A stretch of DNA of 64,000 nucleotides, taken from Tilletiopsis washingtonensis (lineage: Eukaryota > Basidiomycota > Exobasidiomycetes > Entylomatales). Under the pieces are notes generated by a model. It was not told the DNA's origin and searched no databases. It saw nothing but the letters and a program-made list of their open reading frames with translations. Shown here piece by piece: positions 1 through 11,942 of this stretch. The DNA is taken from contig NW_020312011.1 in NCBI RefSeq assembly GCF_003144115.1, forward strand, positions 569,941-633,940. The letters run 5' to 3'. The stretch's first letter is position 1, and each line of letters starts with the position of its first letter. The position numbers and the translations under genes were made by a program.

Positions 1-1
1 G

Positions 2-1665
2 CCCGCGGGGCTGCGCGCCCTTGAGGCCGCTATAGAGGCGAAAATGAACGCCATGCAGGTCATCTCTGTCGGCCGTGCCCGTCGTCAGTACGACGCTGTG
101 CTCGAGCTGAAGAGCTTCGTCACGGAACACCACGACGAAGAGGACTTCTTGCGATACTTCTCCAAGAACGGACCGGAGCTGCCGCAGAAGTGGTGGCTTG
201 GCTTCGCCAACTACCGCGCTGCGACGGGCGTCGGTCCCACGCCGCGTGCGCAAGCGCAAGATGAAGACGACGCCGACTACCATGCGGCAGTCGAGGTGCA
301 GTACCCTCCCATGGAGGTGAGCACTCTGACGGAGATCGTCAAGAACGCATGGGACGGCATGGAGCGCCTGACGGGAGTAAAGCACGCCGACAAGGAGGTC
401 AGTCATATGCTCGCCACCTCAGGCCAAGACTAACGCGCCTGCGCAGTACATCGCTCGCGTGCAGATCTTCATCGAAACGACGCTGCAAGAGCGCCACAAG
501 CTCACCACTTCATGGCACGAGAAGCCGGTGTCAACGCCGGCCGACTTCCGCGCCATTTTGCAGGCGGCGAGCAGCAACGACGAGATTCCCTTTCGCTGCG
601 CCGAGGAGCGCCTCAGCTTCACTACCTTCACGAAGCTGCTGCTATTCACCGCATCGCGTTCCAGCGAGCTCGTGCGCACGGCAAAGTATCAGGGACCCCA
701 AGCCGTCAACGAGGATGGTGTCGTCACGTTCTACTCGCTCGAGCCTGCACTTGCGCCCGACGCGCTGCGCTGGCGTGACCTCGACTTCTTCTTCCTCGGC
801 GGTCCGGAGGGCACGGCTGGCACGATCGTGGTCGAGGTCAAGATTCGCCTCCTCAAGGGTGAGCAGCCATGCAGCGCACAATGACGGCCTCGACTCACAC
901 ATCCCAGGCCACCGTGCAGATGACAGCAAGTTCAAGTCTGTCGCTCTTTACATTGACTACGACGACGCGCTGGTCTGTCCGATCCGCGACTTGCTCGCGC
1001 TCGGCAAGCTGCAGGGCGTGTGGGAGGACAATGCTGCGGATCCGGTGCGCGTCCTCGAGGACGGAACTCTCAAGCTCGCGTGGCAAAACAAGGCTCCGAT
1101 TCGGCAGCTCGAGAGCAAGACGGCAAACTTCGTCTTCCGCCGCGTGAGTGCCATGTGGGCGTCCTTACGCGTGACGTTGTGGACTGAGACCCTCGCGCCA
1201 CAGTGCACCACCACCGCCACGGGCGAGGTCTGCATGCTCAACGAGGGGAGCACGAGCACCATCAAGAGGGACCGCAAGATGCTGCGCCTCTGCGGCTATG
1301 CGTGCGGTATCAGCCACGAAACGCCCACCACCTTCCACATGTTCCGTCGCCAAGCCATCGAAGCCCTGACCGAGAAGTTTGCCGGCGAATACTGGCGCGA
1401 GCGAGCTCGCAAGCGTGCGCGCCACGCCGACGACAGCGACGGCACCAGCAGCGAGGCTGCCAGCTACGCAAACGACGCGACGGACCGCAGCTCCGGCGAT
1501 GAGCCTGACTATGGCTCCGACGACGAGGCCTTCCGCCGCTTCGACGATGATGCCGACCCTGGCGCCGGCGACAAGACCGAGCCCGGCTCTAGCGTCAAGA
1601 CCGAGCCCGACTCCAGCGTCAAGGCCGAGCCTGGCGCGGGCGACGAGGCCGGCTCGTCCGCCTGA
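2..1665 (+). CDS. DUF3435 / tyrosine-recombinase-like protein, 5' end cut by window
   Basis: The reading frame is open from base 2, so the gene probably starts outside the window; the first internal ATG is at 44. Proposed coding exons are <2-397, 447-858, 908-1143 and 1204-1665, with introns of 49, 49 and 60 bases (base 919 is an alternative third acceptor). From the internal ATG this gives 487 residues. The middle resembles the fungal DUF3435 family, relatives of tyrosine recombinases and Starship captains: a TASRSSEL block with a candidate catalytic Arg, LRWRDLDFF, a VKIRLLKG block, a CPIRDLLALG block, and an HMFRRQ block fitting the H-x-x-R box. A Tyr follows in EYWRER, but I cannot say that it is the nucleophile. 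The tail is acidic with KTEP/KAEP repeats. Family assignment is from motif memory; activity and mobility are unknown. Confidence 0.6.
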
Positions 1666-2894
1666 GGTGCAAGTCCTGTGGCTCTTCGAGCCGCCAAGTC
1701 GGTGAGCATCTGACCGTGCTCGCAAGCTCTGTCACCACTCTGACGAACCATTCGCAGAACGGCGCCGACCTGCCACTCCCAACGTTCCATCACGAGCCAT
1801 CTCTTCACGTCACGACATCCCACGTCACCGCAGCATCCATTCCACGAGCCGGCCGCACCCAACACGAACACGAGCGCCGTGCCAGCTTCTTCACTCCAGA
1901 CCACATCGCTCATCAGCGCATCTTCTCGTCACCAGTTCCACTCATCGACCCATCACTCGACCAAGGCGGCCGCCACTGGCCGCGGGCAGCACTCACTATG
2001 CCACGTCGCTTTCCATTCATGTGCTCCCTCACGTCATCCTCCTCTCGCGTGCTTTCTCACGTTACCCTCTTGTGCTCCCTCACACACTCGCGCAGCCTCG
2101 TGCTGACGCAATCCCATCACCCTCAACACATGTGCAAGGCGTGCGTCCGTCTCAGCAGCGCGAGCAGGGAGAAGAAGTGAGGGAGTCAGCAAGCTGTGTA
2201 CAAGAGAAGCAGAGGCTGGTGGCTCTGAGGGCGACGATCGCGCACGCTCTCGGACGCTCGCAAAGGCGCGCGGCGGCTCCCCCTGAGGGTCGCGCATCGC
2301 CGCGGAACCCGCGGCCGCGCCGCCGAGGGTCCACTCCACCTGCGGGCATCTGCTTGCGATGCATCACAGACCACCGACGGCCGCCTTTGAAGGAAAGCTG
2401 CACTAGCATGAGAGCTCAAAGAGTGTCCTCAGCTGCGTCGCAGTGTTGCGTCGTGCTCCCGCAGCGGCAGACGAGGAGGAAACGCGAGACGCGCACGCGC
2501 GCGCGCGCACGTCGCGCAGCACCGCCAGCGCTCAGGGGGCGCGCTCGGCCGACCGCCGCCCTCGGGCATCCCACCGCCGCCGAGGTGCCCGAGGCAGCAC
2601 CAGCGCGGAGGCCACTTTGCCAGCGCAGCAGACGCAACATAGCCACGTCACCGCGCAACGAAGCACAGCCGCAGCAGAGTTGCCGCGGCGCCGCGCTCCG
2701 GCTTGCGGCAGCCGCCAGACGCAGAGCGGATGGGGTAGCTGGGCAGCCCAGAGCCGTGCCGCTGCGCGTCGCCCTTCCATCCCGACCCCATCACGCCCTC
2801 CAGCGCAAGCTCCTGCCCGCCTCCACCCCCACCGCGCAGGTTCCTTTCTGCCTCACCTCCACAACAAGTCCTCCGCCGACTTCCCTTTACCAAG
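1666..2894. other. Gene-free stretch
   Basis: I see no supported gene here. The first half is rich in short CACGTCAC/TCGTCAC-like words, and an alternating CG tract (GCGCGCGCGC) lies near 2500. Long open frames exist in several phases, but they encode Arg/Ala/Pro-rich low-complexity sequence with no domain. Confidence 0.5.
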
Positions 2895-3238
2895 ATGCCG
2901 GCCATGACTCTGGCGGGAGAGCGCGCCGTGGAGATCTACGAGGAGATGCTGGCCCAGTGGCGCCACCGGGGCGAGATTGATTCAGCTGCGTGGCCCGAAG
3001 TCCCTCGATCGGTGGGTTGCTCGCACCTTGAAGTCGTGCAAAGCCTCTTGCTGATGCATGCACGCAACAGATCTTGCGCCCGCTGGCGACGCAATCTCCG
3101 AAAGGCGCCTTTTACGAATTCATCAAGGACTTGCCCTCCCTCAAGGCAGCTGAGGAGGAGTATCGCCGCAGGCGCAGAGCGGACGTCATGCGTCTTCTCG
3201 ATCCGCCTGAGGACATGCGTCGTGGCGCCCGTCGCTAA
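2895..3238 (+). CDS. Small hypothetical protein, 94 aa, two exons
   Basis: Exons 2895-3011 and 3071-3238 join in phase 0 across a 59-base intron with a GTGGGT donor and an AACAG acceptor. The product is small and charged: an acidic N-terminal helix with YEEMLAQW, a KGAFYEFIKDLP segment, then a very basic EEEYRRRRRAD stretch followed by MRLLDPP and a basic end. I see no signal peptide or membrane segment. I do not recognise the family. The natural amino-acid composition and clean intron argue for a real gene in otherwise non-coding DNA. Confidence 0.5.
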
Positions 3239-4083
3239 GCACGCAGCGGGTCTCGCTCTCCCGGCGCCTCAGCACTGGTGCAGCCGTTTCGTAGCGGCGC
3301 CAAGGTACGTCTCGCTCGGCGCACCTCACGCATACGCACTCACACACGCGTAGTTTTCTCTCTCTCCACCTCATCTCGTTCTCATCCTCTCGCCTCGGCC
3401 GACACCTCTTCTTTTGCAAGGTCAAGTCTCGCTCGTCACTCAGCCGTCACCTCTTCAAAGGTCAGGTCTCGCTCGTCACTCATCCATCAAGCTTCGTTCG
3501 TCACTCTGCGGTCACTCTTTGCCCTCGGCTTCCTTCTGCGACCTCGGCTGCCGCTCTCCCATCAAGGCGCAAGGCCATCAACGACGAGCCGCTCGCCGCA
3601 CGGCTCGGCACACGCAAGCTCGCTCTCTTGTTTCTTTCGCCGCTCGGCCACTGCTCTCAAAGCCTCGTCCACGCTTCGCTCGTCACTCGCGTCACGCCTG
3701 TCACCTCGGCTGTCGCTCCTCCACCAAGGAGAGCGCCGTCGGCTCGCACGTCATTGTTCCGTCACCCATCCTGTAGCTCTCTTCCACGCCACTTTTCGTA
3801 GCTCTCTTCCGCACCACCCTCTTGTACTTTCCACGATGGCAGCGTGTCCGTCACGCGCATGCTCTGAATGGATCGTGCGGCGAGTTTCGGCGAAGAGCTG
3901 AGGGCGCTGCGAGTGGAGTGGAGCGCTGGCGGAGCGGGCATGCGGCGCGCATTCCGCGGCGCGGCGGCTCAGGCACGGCGCCAGGCACCGCACCAGCCAC
4001 TGCGCCGCCGCGCCGCCGAGCTGCTCCTGACCACCACCGCCAGCCAGCTGTCCCTCGCTGCACCGCACCCCTCACACACCACC
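3239..4083. repeat. Pyrimidine-rich stretch with degenerate direct repeats
   Basis: No gene is supported. Between about 3400 and 3730 the phrase TCTCGCTCGTCACTCA and variants recur; the copies near 3428 and 3465 share a longer unit that starts CACCTCTTC. The DNA is strongly C/T-biased on this strand. It lies directly upstream of the amino-acid transporter and may serve as its promoter or leader. Confidence 0.5.
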
Positions 4084-6313
4084 ATGCCGCAGCTTCCGCC
4101 GCGCCCCGCCGCGCGCAAGGCGGGTGCGCCCGGCGGCACGCTTTTCAGCTCGACGGCCAACCTCGCCAACACGCTCATCGGCTCCGGCGCGCTCGCGACG
4201 CCCGGCGCGTTCCGGCATACGGGCCTGATCCCGGGCGCGGCGCTGATCTGCTGGTGTGCGGCGACGAGTGCGGCAGGCCTGCTGCTGCTCGTGGCGTGTG
4301 CGCGCACGGTGGGCGGGCGCCAGCAGAGCTTCGGCAGCCTGGCGCAGCGGGCGATCCCGCGGGCCGCGCGCCTGTTCAACTTGGCCATTGCGCTCAAGTG
4401 CTACGGCGTGTCGATCAGGTGAGAGCAGCAGCAGTCATGGATGGTGGCGACGGCGGCGGCTGAGCCTTGCGAGGCAGCGCATGTAGGCTATGATGGGCCA
4501 CCGCGACGAGGCAGCGCATGTAGGGTGCGAGAAGGGCCATCTCGGCGAGGGCGAGGGCCAGGCATGCTAGCTGTCACAGCAACGACAGGCCACCACGGCC
4601 ATGGCGCATGTAGGCTGTGCGAAGGGCCTCCGCGGCGAGGACGGCGTATGGCGCAGGCTGTGACACGGCCGTGACGCACTGGCTGCGCTCTGTGAGGCCG
4701 CGCCCGACCGCAGCCGGCAAACCGCGATGTCGGCGCATGCTGGGTAGCTCCGAATCGAGATCAGCCTTGTGTCGCTTTGCTCCGCCGTAGATCACCACTC
4801 ACTCACCCAACGCAGCTACCTCATCATCAACGGCCAGCTCATGCCGCAGGTCGTGCTCTCCTTTGCCAAGCTCGCGGGGACCTCGGCCGAGGAGCTGCCG
4901 CACTGGACGCTCGACCGGAACGTGTGGATCCTGGTGTTCATGATTCTGCTCGGTGCGTGCGGTAGCGACGCAGTGTGACCAATTGCTCACGCCCGCCGCA
5001 GTGCCGTTCTGCTTCCTGCGGCGCCTCGACTCGCTGCGGCACACGTCGTACCTCTCGTGCGTGCCCCGCCACCGCTGTCACGCTTGCGCTCACCCCTCTG
5101 CAGCCTCATCGCGGTGCTCTACCTCGTGCTCATCGTCGTGCTCTACTCGCTGCCCTCGCACAAGGCCACGCTGCCGCCACCGGGCGACGTCTACTGGTTC
5201 AACATCGACGGGCACCACTTCGTCGGCATCTTCCCGGTATTCGTCTTCGGTGCGTCAAGGCGTTGACATCCACAGAGGTCCGTACTGACCCCAAGCAGCG
5301 TTTACGTGCGCGCAAAACTGCCTGCCCGTGTACAACGAGCTCGCGGCGCGGCACGACCGGCACTTTGAGCGCATGAAGACGGCCATCTACGGCGCCATCG
5401 GTGCAGCGGCCTGCGTGTATCTGGTGCGTCACGCGCATGCTGCAGACCTGCGCCCACTGACACTTGCGCAGCTCGTCGGCGTGCTGGGCTACGCGTCGTT
5501 CGGCTCGGCAGTCGGCAGCAACATCATCGCCATGTATCCCAACGACGGCGTCGTGTGCTTTGCGCGCATCGCCATCGTCATTCTCGTCGCCTTTTCGTAT
5601 CCGCTGCAGGTGCACCCGTGCCGCGCAGCCATCGACAAGGTCTTTACGCGCACGCCGCGGCCCGAGGAGCTGCCGGCGACGGCGGCGCAGCAGGAGGAGA
5701 CGCAAGCCGAGTCGCACGAGCGCCTGCTGCCCGATGGCGACGAGCCCGAAGCAGAAGACGAGCCCGAGGAGATGGCCATTGGCCGCTGGTGCGTCGTGCG
5801 CCTCGCTGTGCCACTTTCTGGCTGACACCATGCGCAGGTGCCTGATCACCGGCGTCATCCTTGCGAGCACCTTCACCATCTCGCTGCTCATAGACGACCG
5901 TGCGTGCTGCATGCGTGCTTCCCGCGTGGCCCAAAGCTGACCAGCGCACAGTCGGTCTCGTGCTCGGCTTCGTCGGCTCCGTCGGCTCAACGACAATCTC
6001 CTTCATCGTGCGTGTCGCCACTGTGCGCAAGCTACACACCATCCCTGACGCATCTCACAGCTACCCGGCATTCTCTACTCGGTGCTGCACCGCGACGAGC
6101 GCGGCAACCGCTTCCTGCGGCCCGCACAGCTGCTTGCCCTGGTGCGCTCGCCTTATCGTAGCCTTCCTCCGCCGCGGCTCACCTGTCTGCTCACAGTACG
6201 GCATCATCGTCCTCGCCCTCTGCCTCAGCGCCAACATCGTCAAGCTCGTGCAGGCCGGCACGCCCGACGCGCGCGCCGACCGCATCGCCGCGCTCGTCGA
6301 GGGCGGCCGGTGA
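4084..6313 (+). CDS. Vacuolar-type amino-acid transporter (AAAP family, AVT5/6/7-like)
   Basis: A 476-residue multi-pass membrane protein in ten exons: 4084-4418, 4816-4952, 5002-5056, 5104-5249, 5299-5423, 5472-5788, 5838-5899, 5952-6007, 6061-6141 and 6197-6313. All phases close, and nine of ten exons lie after a 397-base first intron. The N-terminal TLIGSGALATPGAF block, SYLIINGQLMPQ and AFTCAQNCLPVYNEL are typical of fungal AVT/SLC38-type proton-coupled amino-acid transporters. An acidic cytosolic loop (about residues 330-370) separates the last helices, which end in ILYSVLHRD and a final membrane span. A vacuolar location and amino-acid export are inferred from the family. An upstream in-frame ATG at 3868 exists, but its extension is low-complexity, so I chose 4084. 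Confidence 0.88.
4419..4815 (+). repeat. Long first intron of the transporter, with degenerate repeats
   Basis: This 397-base intron is far longer than its neighbours (about 50 bases). GCGCATGTAGG occurs three times (near 4479, 4517 and 4606), each followed by a related GAAGGGCC...CGGCGAGG phrase, so it looks like a decayed minisatellite. Confidence 0.55.
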
Positions 6314-7148
6314 TCCGATAGACGCACCATCGCCTGCGCCATACCTTCTCTCCGCTTGCTCGCTGGATCGGTTCTCTCTCGTGCTCATCGCAATGTACAA
6401 CACCTGGCATCTTTCTCGGCGCGCGCCTGGGTTATCGCCTGTGATGCCTGCGCCTGTGGCGCGCAGATGCGAAGTCGCATCGAATGCTGCTGCGAGCCTT
6501 GTCGCGACGCATCCTTGAAAAGCAGCACATCTGCAAGATGTAGCGTCCGCTGCCAGCGTCGGCACCCGTCTTTCAGCACAGCTGCGGGCAGCAGGCTTGG
6601 GTGGTGCGGGGTAAGTCAGCTGCACGCATGTCAAGCTGATGACCGGCAGAGCGTCTGCACGGCACCGCAGCGCGCAGCTAGATGTGCTACACTGGTCCCT
6701 GACTGGCGCCAGGTAGATGCGCTGCACAGACGTGCGCGTAGAGCCATGCAGCCGCGCTGGAAGAGGACGCGCGCGGGTAACCGTGTAGGAGCTCTAGACG
6801 AAGAGGCAGTCTAGCGCTGCAACACAGTCATTCGCGCTGACGACGTGTAGAGCGTCTAGCCGCGACGCGTGCTGGCTGCAGGTAGCGAAGCTGCGTGCCT
6901 CCAGCCGCTCTCTCGCTAGAGCCACCAGAGCGTGCTGCGCGCACCGCTGGCTGCTCCTACGCCTCCGGCAGATCCGGGCCGCTCTTTCCGTCACCGGGCC
7001 TCCGAATTGCTGTGTGCCACGGCGAGCCCGCGTCAAGCGGAAGGGAAGGCATAAATATTACTGGAGTCTGTGAGCGTGCTGCGAGGCGCTGCGTGCTCGA
7101 GGAGATCCCGAGCTGCGATGGGCGCCATCGACCTCTCATGCTAGACGC
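6314..7148. other. Gene-free stretch between convergent 3' ends
   Basis: This lies between the stop codons of the transporter and the mannosidase. I see no gene. A short AT-rich island (ATAAATATTA near 7051) stands out from the GC-rich surroundings and may belong to a 3' processing region. Confidence 0.45.
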
Positions 7149-10100
7149 TCAGAACTTGGCAAAGCCGCCCGTCGAGAGCGAGCTGGGCAGCTCGGCGTCG
7201 CTGGCGCCGCAGCTGTTGGCCGAGGCCTTGTCCGCCGTCATGGTGAGGGTAATGTCGGTGTGCACGCCGCCGCCGGGCAGCAGCTGCTCGAAGCTGGGGA
7301 GGGGTGAGCCAGTGGTGAAGCGGCAAGGGGCAAGCGGGCACTCGCTTGATGCGGCAGCGCGAGGCCTGCACGACGCCGTTGATCGCGACGCTCTCGACGT
7401 AGAGACGCGCGTCGTTGGGCCGGGTCTGCAGATGGGGTCAGCAGAGCATCACACGACACGGCGCTGCACGCACCTCGCCCAGGCTGCGCTCGTCAAAGTT
7501 CGCGGCCGTGACGGTGAAGCTGCCGAGCAGCTCGTTGAAGATCGTGTACTGGGGCACGAAGGGCGAGACGATGAGGAATTCGCGCGTCGAGGGCACCGGG
7601 TACAGGCCGGCGAGGTGGAAGAGCAGCAGCGTGGCCATGGCGCCCTGGTCGTCGTTGCCCGGGATGCCGCCGCCGCCGGCGTTGAAGTTCTGCGCGACGA
7701 CGGAGCGCACGCGCTCGGCGCTGAGCGCCGGCGCGTTGGCGTAGTGGTACACGATGGGCGTCTGGAACGACGGCTCGTTGCCCGCGAGATAGATGCCGGC
7801 GCTGAAGAACTCGTCCACGCGCTTGATGAAGTCCTCGCGCGAGCCGCCGGCCAGCAGCTGGATCAGGCCGGCAAAGTCCTGCGGCGCGAACAGCGAGTAC
7901 TCCCAGCTGCTCGACTCATAAGTGCCGCTGGTGTTCTCCTGTTGAAGGCTGCACACGCTCTCGTTCGACGGGTCGATGGGAGAGCATGTGGTGGGGTCCA
8001 ATTCCGGGAAACTTCCATCTACGCGACGCTTTGCGACAAAGTTAGAAAAGCCACGGCTCTGGATGTCCTTGTTGAAGGTGTTCTTGTACGACAGGGCGCC
8101 CTTGAGCAGCGCGTCCATCTCGCCGCCGGCCTTGCCGAGCAGCAGGCCGACGTTGTGGATGCCAAAGTCGTTGTATGCGTACTCGAGCGTGCGCGAGGCC
8201 TCGCGCGTCTGGCGGCCGGTGCTGTTGGTAAAGACAGCAAAGGGGACGTAGCCGTACTGCCGGAACACGTCGACCTGGCGCCCAAAGTTGTTCCACTCCG
8301 GCGGCGTCGTGAAGGCGTCGTTGCGCAGCGCCTGCCACGCCTGGTCGAGCGAGACGCCCAGCTGCGGCGCATACTTGGCGTACTTGACGGCGAAGTCCGC
8401 AATGACGTTGGTCCCGTCGCTGCCGCCCTGCGTCCTGTGGCGGAGGGTCAGCAACGCAGCGACTGCGGCGTCTCTTGCACTCACAGGCCGGGCACGTTGT
8501 TGGCGCGGCACTCGGGAATGTGGCCCTCCTTGTCGTAGGCGTCGAGGTACGTCGCCGTCACTTCGCCAAACTCTCGCGGGCTCGTGAGCGAGTTCCACGG
8601 CCAGAAGGTGCGGAACGTGTCCCAGGTGCAGCTGTGCAATGAGTAAGATAGTGACTGACTGAGGAGAGTGCAGACTTACTAGAGGCTGTCAAAGTAGGGC
8701 GCCTGGGTGCCGACGTATGCGCCCTGCGTCTCGCCAGTCGCGTTGTTCGGCGTGAGCGAGGCACGGTAGAGCGATGTGTAGAGCATCGTGGCGACAGTGC
8801 TGTTCGTGGCGTTGCTGATCTGCACGCGGTTGAGCTTCTCGTTCCACAGTGCGCGCGACTGCGCCACGACGGCGTCAAAGTCGAACGCCGGCACCTCGGA
8901 CTCGGCGTTCTGGCACGCCTGCTCGGCGGAGACGAAGGAGACGCCGGCGCGGAAGGTGATCTGCGCGTCGAGGCCATTGACCGTGGGGTACTGCTTGAAG
9001 CTCACCACAGCGCCCGTCTGGATCGGCTGGCCGCCGATGGTGTTGCGCGTGAGGTTCGCGTACGTCTTGCTCTCGTCTACGGCGCTCATGCCGAAGCGGT
9101 CGGCGGCCCAGAGGCCCGCCTGGTCGATGACATTGGCGCCGCTGTTGGTAAGGTCGTAGCAGGCGTGCGCCTTGTACGAGAAGATGCCGCTGGCAAACGA
9201 GCTGCCCCATGTGCCGCTGAGCATGATGCGCCCCTTGGCCTTGTCGAGCTGGCACTTGCCGCCGCGCCACGTGCCCGGCAGGTCGTTGGAGCAGTCGAAC
9301 ACGATCGTCGGCGTGCCGCCGCGAGCCTTGGCAAACGTCGAGAGCGGGTATGTGTAGCGGATGAGACCGGCACGGCGCGTGCTCGTGGCCTCCATCTGCA
9401 CGCCGTTCTGCAGCGTCGTGCTAAAGTAGCCCGGGCTGGCAATGTCCTTGCCGGGAATCGTGCGGTTCACGGCGCGCGCATCGAGCGACACGGGGCAGTT
9501 CTGAAAGCCGCCATCACAGACGATGGGCATCGACTCAAAGTTGCCGTAGCTGCCCGACGACGAGCCGGTGCCCGAATCGTGCAGCAGCGACATGCCGCGC
9601 ACGGGCGCGTTCGGGTCGTCGTTGTAGCCACTCGGCGCATAGGTGTTGTCAAGGTCGATGCCGATCTTGGCCATGCCAAAGGGCACCGATGCGCCTGGCT
9701 ATAGAGGACGAGCGTGAGCCACCGTAGCCATGCGACACAAGCGGAGATACTCACAAAGACGTTGCCGTACGTCGCGATCGACGTGCCGATGAAGGGATTC
9801 ACCAGCGACGCAAGGTCCTTGAGCTCCGCTGAGGCACCACCGCCGCTCTCGTTCTGGCGCACCTGGGGCTGCAGCTTCGTCAGGCTGTTCAGCGCGGCGC
9901 CGAGCCCGCCGGGCACGATGCCGTTCACGCCCGAGACGACGTCCTTGAAGCCTTCGAAGCCCTGGCGGAACGCGGCCTGGCTGGCGTCCGACGCCTGCTG
10001 CTGCGGGTCCTCGTCGCGGCGCTGCGAAGAGTCGCTCTTGACGAGCTTGGCTGTCTGGTCGACGGCAGCTGCGGCTTTGTCCTTCGTGTCGGCGGCCTGC

Positions 10101-10561
10101 TCCTTGGCGTCGGCGCTCTTGTCCGTGACGGCAGCGACTTGGTCCTTGTCGCCTGCTGCCGCGCTCTTCGCATCAGCAGTCTTGTTGGCAGCGCCGTCCG
10201 TAGCGCTTTTGAGCTGGTCCTGCTGCTGAGCTGCGGCATTGGCCACGACCGCCGTGACGTCCGAGAGCAGCGAGTAGCCCTTCTCGAGCGCCTTCTGCAG
10301 TGCCGCCGTGTCCACGACGCTGGCGTCGGGCAGCTTCATCGCCGGCGACACGTCCTTCGGCGCAAAGCCGACGAGGCCATCCTTGCTGGCCCACGAGCTG
10401 AACGGGTTCTTGGCGACGGGCGTGACGCCATCGACGCGCTTGGCCAGCAGCCGGTGCTGGTGCTGCCCGGGGCGCCCGAAGGGCTTCTTACTGCCGGCCT
10501 CGGTGCCGTCAGCGAGGACTAGCGCGAGGAGCGCAAGGAACGTGGGAAGCGGGAGCTTCAT
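7149..10561 (-). CDS. Secreted GH92 alpha-1,2-mannosidase with LEA-like N-terminal region
   Basis: A 1052-residue protein in six coding exons (minus strand order): 10561-9755, 9698-8680, 8631-8485, 8434-7474, 7425-7346 and 7293-7149. It starts with a signal peptide (LPTFLALLALVLADG). Residues about 90-200 are Ala/Lys/Asp/Gln-rich and amphipathic, unusual for GH92. The GH92 part starts near residue 255 (NPFIGTS, then GASVPFGMAKIGIDL) and includes the hallmarks YCTWDTFRTFWPW, GGSDGTNVIADF and GNDDQGAMATLLLFHLAGLYPV. GH92 enzymes are calcium-dependent exo-mannosidases that trim mannose from glycoproteins. The last intron uses a GC donor (GCGAGT); without it the conserved C-terminal frame (FEQLLPGGG) is not reached. 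Family confidence is high; the substrate linkage is inferred. Confidence 0.9.
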
Positions 10562-11942
10562 GGTGGCGGTCGCTGCACGTCGCGCGGCCGGGGTGGAGGG
10601 ACCGAGATGGAGAAGGTGATCTGGCGAGAGCGCAAGCGCTCGTGCCTCTCGCGGCTTTATACAGCCTCACAGCAGGAGCCTGGCAGCGGGGTCGTGCGCG
10701 GCCTGATGAGCTGTGAGAGCAAGTAGGGGCACGTCGGCGGCAGACACCCGGGCCTTGAGGGGCCGAGCCGTGAGTCTGGAAGGATGCGGCGCGGCGCAAG
10801 CGCCTTCCCGGCCCGTTTACGTGCCTTCGTGTCTGATATCTGCTCCGAGCTTCGTCCCTGCACGGCGCACACGGCCTGTGCACCAAGCTCGCAGTTCTGA
10901 TGCATAGCGCAGCTGGCGGCGGCGCCTGGGAGCATGGACCTTGACACCTTCGCCGCCGTCGAGGAGGAGCTACCCGTTCCTTTGCGAGTCTGAGCGGCTG
11001 AGAAGCCGACAGGGGCCTGCCGTGGCACGAGACGTTCTGCCCCTGCATGGCCGTAGAGGTGGCGCTTTAGCGTCGGAGCCTTTGCTCTGTGTGCTGGCCT
11101 GCCTTGAGCTGCTCTGATGCGGATCCTCCTGCCGCCTGCCCAGAGCCTCCATGCTCGTAGCGGCGGCTTGCTCCTTGAAAGCGCCATCAGCAGCTGGCAC
11201 GGACTATTCGTGGTCGAGGCTCAAGTGCGGGGCCTGCGCGCGAGACCGACATCTATCACTCATTGCCCGAGCCCCTCGCCGCTCGGGCCGTAGCGCGGCG
11301 GCGGCGCTGCGCCCATCATGCTGCGCATATAGCCAGCTGCGAGACCCTGACAAGCAGCGGAAAGGTAGTGCACGTTGAGCCCCGTCTTTCAATCGAAGCA
11401 GGCGCGAAGACAGCCCGGCTGCGCTCTCGAGCGGCAGGGAAGAAGGTCGCGGCGTGGGGAGGTGGTTGTGAGAGCAGACGGGGCACGCGGCGCGTCGCGT
11501 CCTGGCTGACGGGCGCGGGCTGCGGCGGCGCGCCTGGCTGCGCTCCCCTCCACTCGACTCAGACTAGACTCTGACTCTCTCTCACAGCAGCCGCACGCCG
11601 CTGAGCTGCCTCTCGCAGGCTCGCTTCCGCCAGCGTCAGCGCTGACGATAAACACGCCGAGGGCCCAGCGAGTGCGGATGGCTGCGGTGTCTTCGGCCCG
11701 GAATCTGGATGCTCCATGACGCGGGCGTGGGAACGGGTTGAGCTGCTATCTTAGGCGCGAGGGCGCCGGGCGCGGCTCCGGCGTTTTGCCGTCTAGTCTT
11801 GGCCCTGTGCCCGAGATGCTGGCTCGTGCTCGCGCTCGCCCGACTTGCCTGCTCTCCACACCCGATACCCACGATAGCCACGAGCTCAGCAGCGCCGCCT
11901 GCCCGCCTCGCCTCATACCACCACCTCGCTGCTGCTGCCACG
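10562..11942. other. Gene-free stretch, divergent promoter region
   Basis: This separates the mannosidase start (minus strand) from the dynein light chain start (plus strand). Open frames here are Arg/Ser/Ala-rich, have no domain and conflict with one another. I see no RNA gene. Confidence 0.45.

Noticed and set aside
2480-2520. Alternating CG tract as a Z-DNA or functional repeat
   Set aside because: It is short and expected at this base composition; no second feature supports a function.
2021-2980. 319-residue plus-strand frame before the small hypothetical gene
   Set aside because: Low-complexity sequence that overlaps the better two-exon model at 2895-3238.
6465-6485. Short perfect hairpin GATGCGA-AG-TCGCATC
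   Set aside because: The loop is only two bases and nothing else supports a terminator or RNA gene; likely chance in GC-rich DNA.
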